This document shows, in pieces, positions 18,282-28,800 of a DNA stretch of 57,131 bases. Source of the DNA: Janthinobacterium sp. GTDB lineage: Bacteria; Pseudomonadota; Gammaproteobacteria; Burkholderiales; Burkholderiaceae_D. Below the pieces are notes generated by a model. It did no database searches, was not told where the DNA came from, and saw only the letters and a program-made list of their open reading frames with translations. Every line of letters begins with the position of its first letter. Position 1 is the stretch's first letter. The stretch is from the NCBI RefSeq assembly GCF_009923995.1, contig NZ_RFSK01000040.1:1-57131 (forward strand), given 5' to 3'. The translations under genes and the position numbers were made by a program.

Positions 18282-20384
18282 TTACACTTTCAGGAATTCC
18301 TCTTTGCCACCGAGCCAGCGCGCCAGATGCGCTTCCACGGTGGCCGCGGCGGCGGCCGTGGTGGCGTGCAGCAGGTCGTGCGCCACGTCGCGGGCCTGGT
18401 CCACCAGCCACTGGTCCGTTTCCAGGTCGGCGAAGCGCAGCATGGCCTGGCCGGACTGGCGCGCGCCAAGGAATTCGCCCGGGCCGCGGATTTCCAGGTC
18501 GCGGCGGGCAATTTCAAAACCGTCCGTCGTTTCGCGCATGGTCATCAGGCGCTGGCGCGCCACGCCGCCCAGCGGGCCCTGGTACAGCAGCAGGCAGACG
18601 CTGGCCGCCGAGCCGCGCCCCACGCGCCCGCGCAGCTGGTGCAGCTGCGACAAGCCGAAGCGCTCGGCGTGCTCGATCACCATCAGCGAGGCATTCGGCA
18701 CGTCCACGCCCACCTCGATGACGGTGGTGGCCACCAGCACGTGGATTTGCCCGGCGATGAAGGCATCCATCACTTCCTGCTTTTCCGCCGGCTTCAGGCG
18801 GCCGTGCACCAGGCCCACCTGCAGCGCGGGCAGGGCTTCGGCCAGCATCATGTAGGTGTCGGTGGCCGTCTGCAGCTGCAGCGCTTCCGATTCCTCGATC
18901 AGCGGGCAAACCCAGTACACCTGCCGGCCTTCCAGCGCGGCCGCATACACGCGGGCGATGACTTCGTCGCGCCGGTTCTGGTCGATGGCGCGCGTGACGA
19001 TGGGACTGCGCCCGGGCGGCAGCTCGTCGATCACCGACACTTCCAGGTCGGCGTAATACGTCATGGCCAGGGTACGCGGGATCGGCGTGGCCGACATCAT
19101 CAGCTGGTGCGGCACGGCTGCGCTGTCACCCTTGTTGCGCAGGGTCAGGCGCTGGCCCACGCCGAAGCGGTGCTGCTCGTCGACGATCACCAGGCCCAGT
19201 TTGGCAAACAGCACGTTATCCTGGATCAGCGCATGCGTGCCGATCACCAGCTGCGCCTCGCCCGATTCGATCAGGGCCAGCGCCGCCGTCTTTTCCTTTT
19301 TCTTCAGGCTGCCCGTCAGCCAAGCCACCTTCACGCCCAGCGGTTCCATCCAGGCGGCGATCTTGCGAAAGTGCTGCTCGGCCAGGATTTCCGTGGGGGC
19401 CATCAGCGCGGCCTGGTAGCCGCTGTCGATGGCCTGCGTGGCGGACAGGGCGGCGACCACCGTCTTGCCGCTGCCGACGTCGCCCTGCAGCAGGCGCTGC
19501 ATGGGATACGGCTGGCGCAGGTCGGCGCGGATCTCCTCGAGCACGCGCGCCTGCGCGCCCGTCAGCTTGAAGGGCAGGGCGGCGCCGAAGGCTTCCGAGA
19601 GAGTACCGACGATGGGCAGGGAGGCGGCGCCTTTCGAGCGGCGCGCGCGCTGGGCGCGTTTCAGCGACAGCTGCTGCGCCAGCAGTTCATCGAACTTCAT
19701 GCGCACCCAGGCCGGGTGCGAGCGGTCCGTCAGCGCGCTTTCATCGATGTCCTGCGGCGGATAGTGCAGCAGGTGCACGGCGGCGCGGAAGGGCGACAGC
19801 TGCATCTCGCGCAGCAGCTGCTCGGGCAAGGTGTCCTGCCAGTCGATGCGGCGCATGGCGTCGGCGATCTCGCGCCGCAGCACGTGCTGCGACAGGCCTT
19901 CGCCCGATGGATACACGGGCGTCAGCGCCGTGGGCAGCGGCGCGCCCTCGTTGACGACCTTGTACGTCGGGTGCACCATCTCGGCGCCGAAAAAGCCGTG
20001 TTTCAGCTCGGCGCGCGCGCGCACGCGCGTGCCTTCGGCCAGCTGCTTGACCTGGCTGCCGTAGAAATTCATGAAACGCAGGAGCAAATTGCCCGTTTCA
20101 TCGGCGATCGTCACCAGCAGCTGCTTGCGCGGCTTGAAATTGACTTCGCACTTGGTGACGATGCCCTCGACCTGCCACGACTCGCCACCCCGCATGCAGG
20201 CATCGCGGATGGTGTAGACCTTGGTTTCGTCTTCGTAGCGCATTGGCAGGTGCAGCACCAGGTCCATGTCCGAGCGCAGGCCCAGCTTGGCCAGCCGGCT
20301 TTCCGTGCTGACCGCCTTTTTGACGGCTTTCGGCTTCGCGGCAGGCTTGGGAGCGGGTGGAAGATCGGGCTTAGGATCGGGCAT
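18282..20384 (-). CDS. recG: ATP-dependent DNA helicase RecG
   Basis: This 700-residue superfamily 2 helicase reverses and restarts stalled replication forks and processes branched DNA. An OB-like wedge domain (around ETKVYTIRDA and LRFMNFYGSQ) precedes Walker A GDVGSGKTVVA, the RecG-specific Walker B DEQHRFGV, MSATPIPRTLAMT, and helicase motifs V-VI (ATTVIEVGVDVPNA, QLRGRVGRG). The ATG at 20384 is favoured because the longer frame depends on a GTG and adds an unusual leader. The N-terminus is lysine/proline-rich. It is divergent from queA and convergent with the MFS run. Confidence 0.96.
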   Translation of the reverse strand: MPDPKPDLPPAPKPAAKPKAVKKAVSTESRLAKLGLRSDMDLVLHLPMRYEDETKVYTIRDACMRGGESWQVEGIVTKCEVNFKPRKQLLVTIADETGNLLLRFMNFYGSQVKQLAEGTRVRARAELKHGFFGAEMVHPTYKVVNEGAPLPTALTPVYPSGEGLSQHVLRREIADAMRRIDWQDTLPEQLLREMQLSPFRAAVHLLHYPPQDIDESALTDRSHPAWVRMKFDELLAQQLSLKRAQRARRSKGAASLPIVGTLSEAFGAALPFKLTGAQARVLEEIRADLRQPYPMQRLLQGDVGSGKTVVAALSATQAIDSGYQAALMAPTEILAEQHFRKIAAWMEPLGVKVAWLTGSLKKKEKTAALALIESGEAQLVIGTHALIQDNVLFAKLGLVIVDEQHRFGVGQRLTLRNKGDSAAVPHQLMMSATPIPRTLAMTYYADLEVSVIDELPPGRSPIVTRAIDQNRRDEVIARVYAAALEGRQVYWVCPLIEESEALQLQTATDTYMMLAEALPALQVGLVHGRLKPAEKQEVMDAFIAGQIHVLVATTVIEVGVDVPNASLMVIEHAERFGLSQLHQLRGRVGRGSAASVCLLLYQGPLGGVARQRLMTMRETTDGFEIARRDLEIRGPGEFLGARQSGQAMLRFADLETDQWLVDQARDVAHDLLHATTAAAAATVEAHLARWLGGKEEFLKV

Positions 20385-20581
20385 ATGCAAGGTTTTGGTG
20401 CCATTGGCGCAGGTTTTTATGCCGCTAGCGTAAAATAGAGGGTTGTCCGGCACACCCCGTGCGTACCGCAGTCGTATTGTTGCGGCGGATTATTGTAATG
20501 CCTGTATAGGCGCACAGTATAGTGCCAGAAGTCCAGTTGCGCACTCCTAATCATTTTTGACGTACTTTTGAAGCAAAACGC

Positions 20582-22779
<2,198 letters not shown>

Positions 22780-22850
22780 GAAATGCTTAGGTTTACGGGC
22801 CGCGAAGCCGTGAACCGATGTTTTCGAGATTGGTGCTTGGACGGGGCGAT

Positions 22851-22873
22851 AAAGCATTGCATAATGCTTTTTT
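22851..22873 (+). terminator. Rho-independent terminator after tgt
   Basis: AAAGCATT (22851-22858) and AATGCTTT (22863-22870) form a perfect 8-bp stem with a GCAT loop, and the T-run continues for three more bases. It separates queA-tgt from yajC-secDF. Confidence 0.75.
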
Positions 22874-22974
22874 AGCCCCATTTGGAGCTGCCATGCCTGC
22901 AATTCGGGGGATGGCCTTTTGCCAATGCTAGAATACAGCGCTGTTTTTTCAAACTGATTAGAACTGGAGTCACC

Positions 22975-23304
22975 GTGTTTTTCATTTCCAACGCTTACGC
23001 GCAACCGGCCGATGCCCTCGGCCTCGGCGGCAACCTGACCAGCTTCCTGCCGCTGGTATTGATGTTTGTGGTCATGTATTTCCTGATGATCCGCCCACAG
23101 CAAAAACGCGCCAAAGAACAACGGGCGATGATGGATGCGCTGACCAAGGGTGACGAAGTCGTCACCGCCGGCGGCATGCTGGGCCGTGTTGTCAAGGTAG
23201 TGGACGCTTACGTCACCATCGAAGTGGCCAGCGGCACCGAAATCACGGTGCAAAAGAGCTCCATCACCACCCTGCTGCCTAAAGGCACCCTGAAGGCGCT
23301 GTAA
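22975..23304 (+). CDS. yajC: Sec translocase accessory protein YajC
   Basis: This 109-residue single-pass membrane protein of the SecDF-YajC complex assists Sec-dependent protein export. It has a short N-terminal segment, a hydrophobic helix (FLPLVLMFVVMYFLMIRP), then the conserved RPQQKRAKEQ and GDEVVTAGGMLGRV. I chose the GTG at 22975 because it has a GGAG ribosome site and gives the normal YajC length; upstream in-frame starts lie in the terminator region. secD follows after 96 bases. Confidence 0.94.
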   Translation: MFFISNAYAQPADALGLGGNLTSFLPLVLMFVVMYFLMIRPQQKRAKEQRAMMDALTKGDEVVTAGGMLGRVVKVVDAYVTIEVASGTEITVQKSSITTLLPKGTLKAL

Positions 23305-23313
23305 TTCCTCGCC

Positions 23314-23359
23314 GTCGCCACGCATGTGGCGACTGACCGGGGCGGTTATCCGCCGCCCC
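23314..23359 (+). other. Twin hairpins between yajC and secD
   Basis: GTCGCCAC (23314-23321) and GTGGCGAC (23326-23333) pair perfectly around GCAT. GGGGCGG (23339-23345) and CCGCCCC (23353-23359) form a second 7-bp stem. Neither is followed by a T-run, so mRNA stabilisation or processing is more likely than termination. Confidence 0.6.
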
Positions 23360-23400
23360 TCGCGACGCCTCCGACGCTCAACACTGAACGCTGAATCAAT

Positions 23401-25266
23401 ATGAATCGCTATCCTGCCTGGAAATACATCATCATCGTCGTCGCCTTATTGCTGGGCGCACTCTATACGGCGCCCAATTATTTCGGTGAATCACCGGCGC
23501 TGCAAGTAACCAGCGGCAAGTCGACCGTCAAAGTGACGAGCGAGCTGATGACGCAAGTCGATCAAATATTGACGAAAGAGAACGTCAAGTCGGAAGGTGT
23601 CACCATGGATGGCTCCGGCAATCTCGCCTCCGTGCGCGTGCGTTTCGCCGATCCCGATACCCAGTTCAAGGCAAAACTGGCGCTGGAAAAGGATTTGAAT
23701 GCGGATCCGAGCGACCCCGCGTACATCGTGACGGTCAACCTGCAAGCCAACACCCCGATGTGGATGCAAAAATTGCATGCCTTGCCCATGTATCTGGGCC
23801 TGGACTTGCGCGGTGGCGTGCACTTCCTGATGCAAGTCGATGCGAAAGCCGTACTCAACAAGAAAATCCAGGGTGTCCAGTCCGCCGCGCGTAGCGTGCT
23901 GCGCGACAAGAATATCCGCCACGCCGGCATCGAGCGCGTGGGCGACAGTGTGCAGATCAACTTCCGCGACGCGGAAACGCGCCTGAAGGCCAAGACGGTG
24001 CTGTCCGACCAGATGTCGGAACTGGCCTTTGCCGATGCGGGTGAAGGCAGCGATTTGAAACTCAACATCACGCTGAAACCGGCGGCCCTGAAAGCCACCA
24101 TCGATGAAGGCGTGAAACAGAATATCTCCACCCTGTCCAAGCGGGTCAACGAGCTGGGCGTGGCCGAGCCGCTGATCCAGCAGCAAGGCCCTGACCGCAT
24201 CGTGGTGCAACTGCCTGGCGTGCAGGACGTGGCCCGCGCGAAAGCCATCATCGGCCGCACGGCGACCCTGGAAGTGCGCCTGGTCGATGAAACCATCGTG
24301 CCGGGCACGGAACTGTCGAGCGCCATCCCGTTCAATTCGGAACTGTTCACCGTCGGCAAGGGCGTCCCTGTCGTGCTGGCGAAAGACGTGATCCTGACAG
24401 GCGACTATATCTCCAGCGCCACGGCCAGCTTCGACCAGAACCAGCAAGCGGCCGTATCGATCGACCTGAACGGCGACGGCGGACGCAAGATGCGCGAAGC
24501 GACGCGCGACCGCGTGGGCAAGCGCATGGCCATCGTGCTGTTTGAAAAGGGCAAGCCGGAAGTGCTGTCGGTCGCCACCATCCAGCAGGAACTCGGTTCG
24601 CGCTTCCAGATCACGGGCATGGGCGGCGCGGAAAACGCCACCGAACTGGCGCTGCTGCTGCGCTCGGGTGCCCTGTCGGCACCGATGACCGTCATCGAGG
24701 AACGCACGATCGGACCGCAACTGGGCGCGGAAAACATCGCCAAGGGCTTCCACTCGACCCTGTATGGCTTCATCGCCATCGCCATCTTCATGATCGCCTA
24801 CTACATGCTGTTCGGCGCCTTCAGCGTTCTGGCACTGGCCTCCAACCTGCTGTTGCTGATCGCCTTGCTGTCGATGATCCAGGTCACGCTGACACTGCCA
24901 GGTATCGCCGCTATCGCGCTGGCGCTGGGCATGGCGATTGACGCCAACGTGCTGATCAACGAACGTATCCGCGAAGAGCTGCGTGCAGGCAATACGCCAC
25001 AGGCGGCCATCGCCGCCGGTTTCGACCGCGCCTGGGCCACGATTCTCGACTCGAACGTGACCACCCTGATCGTCGGCCTGGCGCTGCTGGCCTTTGGCAG
25101 CGGTCCCGTGCGCGGCTTTGCCGTCGTGCATTGCCTGGGCATCCTGACCTCGATGTTCTCCTCCGTCTTCGTCTCGCGCGGCGTGGTCAACCTCTGGTAT
25201 GGCCGCAAGAAAAAACTGACGACCTTGTCGATCGGCACGGTGTGGGTGCCGGGCACGAGCAAATAA
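23401..25266 (+). CDS. secD: Protein translocase subunit SecD
   Basis: This 621-residue inner-membrane RND-type protein uses the proton gradient to pull exported proteins through SecYEG. It has an N-terminal helix (YIIIVVALLLGALYTAP), the conserved YLGLDLRGGVHFLMQVD, a large periplasmic domain, and a C-terminal block of five helices with ALALGMAIDANVLINERIREELRAG. Length matches SecD of related bacteria. It is followed by secF after a 90-base spacer with a strong hairpin. Confidence 0.97.
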   Translation: MNRYPAWKYIIIVVALLLGALYTAPNYFGESPALQVTSGKSTVKVTSELMTQVDQILTKENVKSEGVTMDGSGNLASVRVRFADPDTQFKAKLALEKDLNADPSDPAYIVTVNLQANTPMWMQKLHALPMYLGLDLRGGVHFLMQVDAKAVLNKKIQGVQSAARSVLRDKNIRHAGIERVGDSVQINFRDAETRLKAKTVLSDQMSELAFADAGEGSDLKLNITLKPAALKATIDEGVKQNISTLSKRVNELGVAEPLIQQQGPDRIVVQLPGVQDVARAKAIIGRTATLEVRLVDETIVPGTELSSAIPFNSELFTVGKGVPVVLAKDVILTGDYISSATASFDQNQQAAVSIDLNGDGGRKMREATRDRVGKRMAIVLFEKGKPEVLSVATIQQELGSRFQITGMGGAENATELALLLRSGALSAPMTVIEERTIGPQLGAENIAKGFHSTLYGFIAIAIFMIAYYMLFGAFSVLALASNLLLLIALLSMIQVTLTLPGIAAIALALGMAIDANVLINERIREELRAGNTPQAAIAAGFDRAWATILDSNVTTLIVGLALLAFGSGPVRGFAVVHCLGILTSMFSSVFVSRGVVNLWYGRKKKLTTLSIGTVWVPGTSK

Positions 25267-25305
25267 GCGACGGTCCAGCCCTACCTAACAGCGTCAACAG
25301 CGATA

Positions 25306-25332
25306 GCGTCCGGTGGCACAGCCGCCGGACGC
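25306..25332 (+). other. Strong hairpin between secD and secF
   Basis: GCGTCCGGTGGC (25306-25317) pairs with GCCGCCGGACGC (25321-25332) over 12 positions with one G-U pair and an ACA loop. No T-run follows, so it probably tunes mRNA stability between subunits needed in equal amounts. Confidence 0.6.
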
Positions 25333-25356
25333 ACAGAATAGAACTCAGAGGATTTC

Positions 25357-26379
25357 ATGGAATTTTTCCGGATCAAAAAAGATATTCCCTTCATGCGCCA
25401 TGCGTTGATTTTCAACGTCATTTCGGCCGTGACCTTCCTTGCCGCCGTCTTCTTCCTGTTCCACAAGGGCTTGCACCTGTCCGTGGAATTCAAGGGCGGC
25501 ACCCTGATGGAGGTCAAATACCCGAAAGCGGCCAACCTTGAAGGCATACGCGGCACCCTGATCGCCATGGGCTATGAAGAGCCGGGCGTGACCAGCTTCG
25601 ACACGGCGCGCGACGTGATGATCCGCCTGCCGGTGGAAAAGGGCGTGACTGCCGCGAACACCTCGCAGCGCGTGTTTGACGCGCTGTGCAAGGCCGAGCA
25701 GGGCACGACCAAGGGCATCGATACCGTTACCGACAAGGGCGAGCACGTGCTCAAGAACGCGTGCATGGACGCTGCCGGTAATGAGGCGGTGGTCTTGCAG
25801 AAAGTCGAATTCGTCGGCCCGCAGGTGGGCGACGAACTGACGCAGAACGGCTTGAACGCGCTGGTGATGGTGATCTTGGGCGTGATGGCTTACCTGGCCG
25901 TGCGCTTCGAATGGAAATACGCCGTTTCGGCGATTATCGCCAACTTGCATGACGTGGTGATCATCCTGGGCTTCTTCGCCTTCTTCCAGTGGGAATTCTC
26001 GTTGACGGTGCTGGCGGCGATCCTGGCGGTGCTGGGCTACTCGGTCAACGAATCGGTGGTGATCTTTGACCGTATCCGCGAAAATTTCCGCAAGCAGCGC
26101 AAGGCGAGCGTGCATGAAGTGATCGACAGCGCGATCACCAGCACCATTTCGCGTACCATCATCACCCACGGCTCGACCCAGATGATGGTGCTGTCGATGC
26201 TGATCTTCGGCGGCCAGACCCTGCATCACTTTGCCCTGGCGCTGACCATCGGTATCTGCTTCGGCATTTACTCGTCCGTGTTCGTGGCGGCATCGATCGC
26301 CATGTGGCTGGGCGTCAAGCGCGAAGACTTGATCAAGCCGGTCAAGGAAAAAGACGAAACCGACGGCGCCGTGGTGTAA
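25357..26379 (+). CDS. secF: Protein translocase subunit SecF
   Basis: The 340-residue partner of SecD begins MEFFRIKKDIPFMRHALIFN. It carries the SecF signature VEFKGGTLMEVKYP and the C-terminal helices with GYSVNESVVIFDRIRENFRK, the counterpart of the SecD proton-relay segment. An AGAGGA ribosome site precedes the ATG. It is the last gene of the yajC-secD-secF unit, and a terminator follows. Confidence 0.97.
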   Translation: MEFFRIKKDIPFMRHALIFNVISAVTFLAAVFFLFHKGLHLSVEFKGGTLMEVKYPKAANLEGIRGTLIAMGYEEPGVTSFDTARDVMIRLPVEKGVTAANTSQRVFDALCKAEQGTTKGIDTVTDKGEHVLKNACMDAAGNEAVVLQKVEFVGPQVGDELTQNGLNALVMVILGVMAYLAVRFEWKYAVSAIIANLHDVVIILGFFAFFQWEFSLTVLAAILAVLGYSVNESVVIFDRIRENFRKQRKASVHEVIDSAITSTISRTIITHGSTQMMVLSMLIFGGQTLHHFALALTIGICFGIYSSVFVAASIAMWLGVKREDLIKPVKEKDETDGAVV

Positions 26380-26407
26380 GCGCCGCCTGTTGCATGACGA
26401 ATGGAAG

Positions 26408-26439
26408 AACGATCACCCTCGCGGTGGTCGTTTTTTTTT
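26408..26439 (+). terminator. Rho-independent terminator after secF
   Basis: AACGATCACC (26408-26417) pairs with GGTGGTCGTT (26423-26432), with one G-U pair and loop CTCGC. The T-run extends to 26439. Confidence 0.9.
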
Positions 26440-26446
26440 GTAACGG

Positions 26447-27202
26447 ATGAAGATGAAGCGTTTTATCTTGATGGGCATCATGGCAGGCCTCGGCACGCTG
26501 GCGGCCGCGGCCGATGTCAGCCGCGTGGACGCCGGCAGCCTCGCCCTGCGCGGCGCGATCGCCGAAGGCGACGTGGACAAGCTGCGCCAGCTGGCCACGC
26601 CGGCGACCACCATGCTGCGCGTGAATAGCGAAGGCGGCGAACCGCAGGCGGCGATGCTGCTGGGGCGCTACCTGCGCCAGCAGCAGTGGGATCTGGCCGT
26701 CGACACCGTGTGCGCGGGCAACTGCGCCCTGTACGTCTTCCCCTCCGCGCGCCGCAAGCACATCCCCGCCGATGCCGTGCTGGCGCTGCAGGCCTCGGCC
26801 TTCCTGCGCGCGCAGGCGGACCCGGAGCAGATGTGGCGCACCCTGGTCGACGCGGGCGTGGCGGCCGAAGACCTGGACGGCGAAACGGTGGCGCTGGCGG
26901 CGCAGCTGGCAAGCGTGGCGGCGCTGGAAGCGGCCTTTGCCTCGGATCTGGGCATCGCGCCCACGTTCTACCGCGACTTCCGGCAGGTGGCAGCGCAGGC
27001 CGATGGCGCGCGCCGGCGCTTCCCGGACCAGGAGGCGGCCGTCTTCTGGTGGCCGGCCGCGACACGCCTGCAGCGCTGCTACGGCATTGCCGGTGTGGAC
27101 GAGGGCACGCGCGCGGCGCGCCTGCAGCCCGCTGGCTACCTGTACGTGCCCGCCCTGTCGGCGCTCGTCATGGGCGACCAGGCCTTGCCGGGCTGCCCAT
27201 GA
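26447..27202 (+). CDS. Exported ClpP/crotonase-like protein lacking the usual serine
   Basis: This 251-residue protein has an N-terminal signal-like segment (MKMKRFILMGIMAGLGTLAAAA). Its region GAIAEGDVDKLRQL, LRVNSEGGEPQAAMLLGRYLRQQ, AVDTVCAGNCALYVFPSARRKHI follows the layout of periplasmic ClpP-like proteins (COG3904 type). In those proteins the nucleophilic serine sits in a C-x-S-A-C motif; here the motif reads CAGNCA, so the serine is absent. A non-catalytic role or a false family call are both possible. It starts eight bases after the secF terminator, and its stop overlaps the WYL regulator start (ATGA), so the two are probably translated together. Confidence 0.7.
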   Translation: MKMKRFILMGIMAGLGTLAAAADVSRVDAGSLALRGAIAEGDVDKLRQLATPATTMLRVNSEGGEPQAAMLLGRYLRQQQWDLAVDTVCAGNCALYVFPSARRKHIPADAVLALQASAFLRAQADPEQMWRTLVDAGVAAEDLDGETVALAAQLASVAALEAAFASDLGIAPTFYRDFRQVAAQADGARRRFPDQEAAVFWWPAATRLQRCYGIAGVDEGTRAARLQPAGYLYVPALSALVMGDQALPGCP

Positions 27203-27900
27203 GCCGCAGCGGCCGCCTGTTCCTGCTGATGGACGCGATGCGCGCGAAGAGGGTGCCCGTCACGGCCGCCCAGCTGGCGCAGCAGCTGGGCGTATCCGAG
27301 CGCACGATCTACCGCGATATCCAGACCCTGGCCGAGCTGGGCGCACCGTTGCAGGGCGAGGCTGGCGTCGGCTACGTGTTGCGCCGTGGCAGCTTTTTAC
27401 CGCCGCTGATGTTCGGTCCCGATGAACTGGAGGCGTTGGTGCTGGGTGCGCGCTGGGTGCGCCGCCAGGGCGATGCGGGCCTGGCGCAGGCAGCCGAAGC
27501 GGCGCTGGCAAAGATCGCCACCGCTTCGCCGCGCGACCTGCGCGACAGCATGGCCGAGACCAGCCTGTGGGTGCCGCTGGGCCGTCCCGCCGATGGCACG
27601 CAGCCGGCCGACCGCTACGTGCAGCCGGTGCGCGAGGCGATCCGCTACGAGCAGAAACTGACGCTGGGCTACCAGGACGAACACGGCAGCGCCACCTTGC
27701 GCACGGTATGGCCCTTCGCCCTGGCGTTTTTCGAGGGCAAGCGCCTGCTGGCCGCCTGGTGCGAACTGCGCGGCGACTACCGCCATTTCCGCATCGACCG
27801 CATCGCCAGCGTGCAGCAGCATGCGGAGCGCTATGCCACGCGCCGCCATGTCCTGCTCGCCACCTGGCGCAACATGCACGATATCGACCCGGAATCCTAG
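27199..27900 (+). CDS. HTH/WYL-domain transcriptional regulator (YafY-like)
   Basis: The 233-residue protein starts with a DeoR-like helix-turn-helix (VTAAQLAQQLGVSERTIYRDIQTLAELGAPL, about residues 18-48). It continues with a WYL ligand-sensing domain whose motif region reads KLTLGYQDEHGSATLRTVWPFALAFFEGKRLLAAWCELRGDYRHFRIDRI. Such regulators often control an adjacent enzyme gene. Its start overlaps the preceding stop (ATGA). A perfect palindrome lies between this gene and the glutathione S-transferase gene and is its likely operator. Confidence 0.9.
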   Translation: MSRSGRLFLLMDAMRAKRVPVTAAQLAQQLGVSERTIYRDIQTLAELGAPLQGEAGVGYVLRRGSFLPPLMFGPDELEALVLGARWVRRQGDAGLAQAAEAALAKIATASPRDLRDSMAETSLWVPLGRPADGTQPADRYVQPVREAIRYEQKLTLGYQDEHGSATLRTVWPFALAFFEGKRLLAAWCELRGDYRHFRIDRIASVQQHAERYATRRHVLLATWRNMHDIDPES

Positions 27901-27909
27901 TTTTTTCTC

Positions 27910-27926
27910 CTGACAAAAACTGTCAG
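27910..27926. promoter_or_regulatory. Palindrome between the WYL regulator and the GST gene
   Basis: CTGACA (27910-27915), spacer AAAAC, TGTCAG (27921-27926) is a perfect 6-6 inverted repeat, 49 bases before the GST start. Its size and position fit a dimeric operator for the adjacent regulator. No T-run follows it, so a terminator is unlikely. Binding is inferred. Confidence 0.55.
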
Positions 27927-27974
27927 TGACGGCGACTACGATGGTGGCTTCTTCACTCACCGGAGTTTTCCACC

Positions 27975-28601
27975 ATGCGCCTGTACCATTACCCCATGTC
28001 CTCGAATGCCCGCCGCGCCCTGATGACGGCGATCCACCTCGGCCTGCCTTTGGAGCTGGCCGAAGTCGACCTGATGAATGCCGATGACCGCCGCCGCCTG
28101 GGCGAACTGAATCCGAATGGCAAGCTGCCCGTGCTGGCCGATGGCGGTTTTCTGCTGTGGGAATCGTGCGCCATCATGCAATACCTGGCCGAACAGGTGC
28201 CGGGCCAGACGCTGTACCCGGCGGCGCCGCAGGCCCGCGCCGACGTCAACCGCTGGCTGTTCTGGGCGGCGCAGCATTTCTCTCCTGCCGTTGCCGTGCT
28301 GGCCTGGGAACGGGCGTGGAAGGGCATGACGGGTGGCGGTCCGGCGGACCCGCTGGAAGAGGCGCGCGGCGAGCACGAACTGCATGCATGCGCCGTGGTG
28401 CTCGATGCGCATCTGGCGCAGCGCGACTGGCTCTGTGGCAATACCCTGAGCCTGGCCGATTTCGCCGTGGCCGCGCCGCTGATGTACAGCGAGGCGGTGC
28501 GGCTGCCGCTGGCGCAGTATGCCCATATCCAGGCCTGGTTTGCCCGCGTGCGGCAGTTGCGTGCGTGGCAGGAAACGGAAGTGGAACTGGCTGTCGTATA
28601 A
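27975..28601 (+). CDS. Glutathione S-transferase family protein
   Basis: This 208-residue protein has an N-terminal thioredoxin-like domain beginning MRLYHYPMSSNARRALMTAIHLGLPLE. The glutathione-binding region is NPNGKLPVLADGGFLLWESCAIMQYLAEQ, and a helical C-terminal domain contains GNTLSLADFAVAAPLMYSE. Tyr6/Ser9-Asn11 near the N-terminus are candidate catalytic residues. It conjugates or reduces electrophiles or peroxides using glutathione; the substrate is unknown. The WYL regulator upstream and the palindrome in the spacer suggest inducible expression. Confidence 0.92.
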   Translation: MRLYHYPMSSNARRALMTAIHLGLPLELAEVDLMNADDRRRLGELNPNGKLPVLADGGFLLWESCAIMQYLAEQVPGQTLYPAAPQARADVNRWLFWAAQHFSPAVAVLAWERAWKGMTGGGPADPLEEARGEHELHACAVVLDAHLAQRDWLCGNTLSLADFAVAAPLMYSEAVRLPLAQYAHIQAWFARVRQLRAWQETEVELAVV

Positions 28602-28695
28602 ATATGGCTGCTAAGTGTGTCAACGCACGGAGCCGGTGCCGCGGTACGCATAAGATAGGGCTGTCTCTTTCAGGACATCCCTAGCTTTGGACTTT

Positions 28696-28720
28696 ACCCG
28701 CTTTCGAGCGGGTTTTTTTT
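28696..28720 (+). terminator. Strong UUCG-loop terminator after the GST gene
   Basis: ACCCGCT (28696-28702), loop TTCG, AGCGGGT (28707-28713), then the T-run to 28720. It lies 95 bases after the GST stop, and the interval holds a second hairpin (GGG-TGTC at about 28656 with GACA-CCC at about 28673). The transcript it ends could be the GST mRNA or a short RNA. Confidence 0.9.
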
Positions 28721-28800
28721 GTCTGGCGCTTGGTAAGGCACTTGAAAATTTGGCAAGTGCCATGCAAGTGGGGCGCACACCATTCTCAAGCAGGTATGCC

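Noticed and set aside
18114..20438. A 774-codon plus-strand frame opposite recG.
   Set aside because: Composition is skewed (His, Gln, Arg, Ala) with no motif, and RecG on the minus strand is complete and well conserved.
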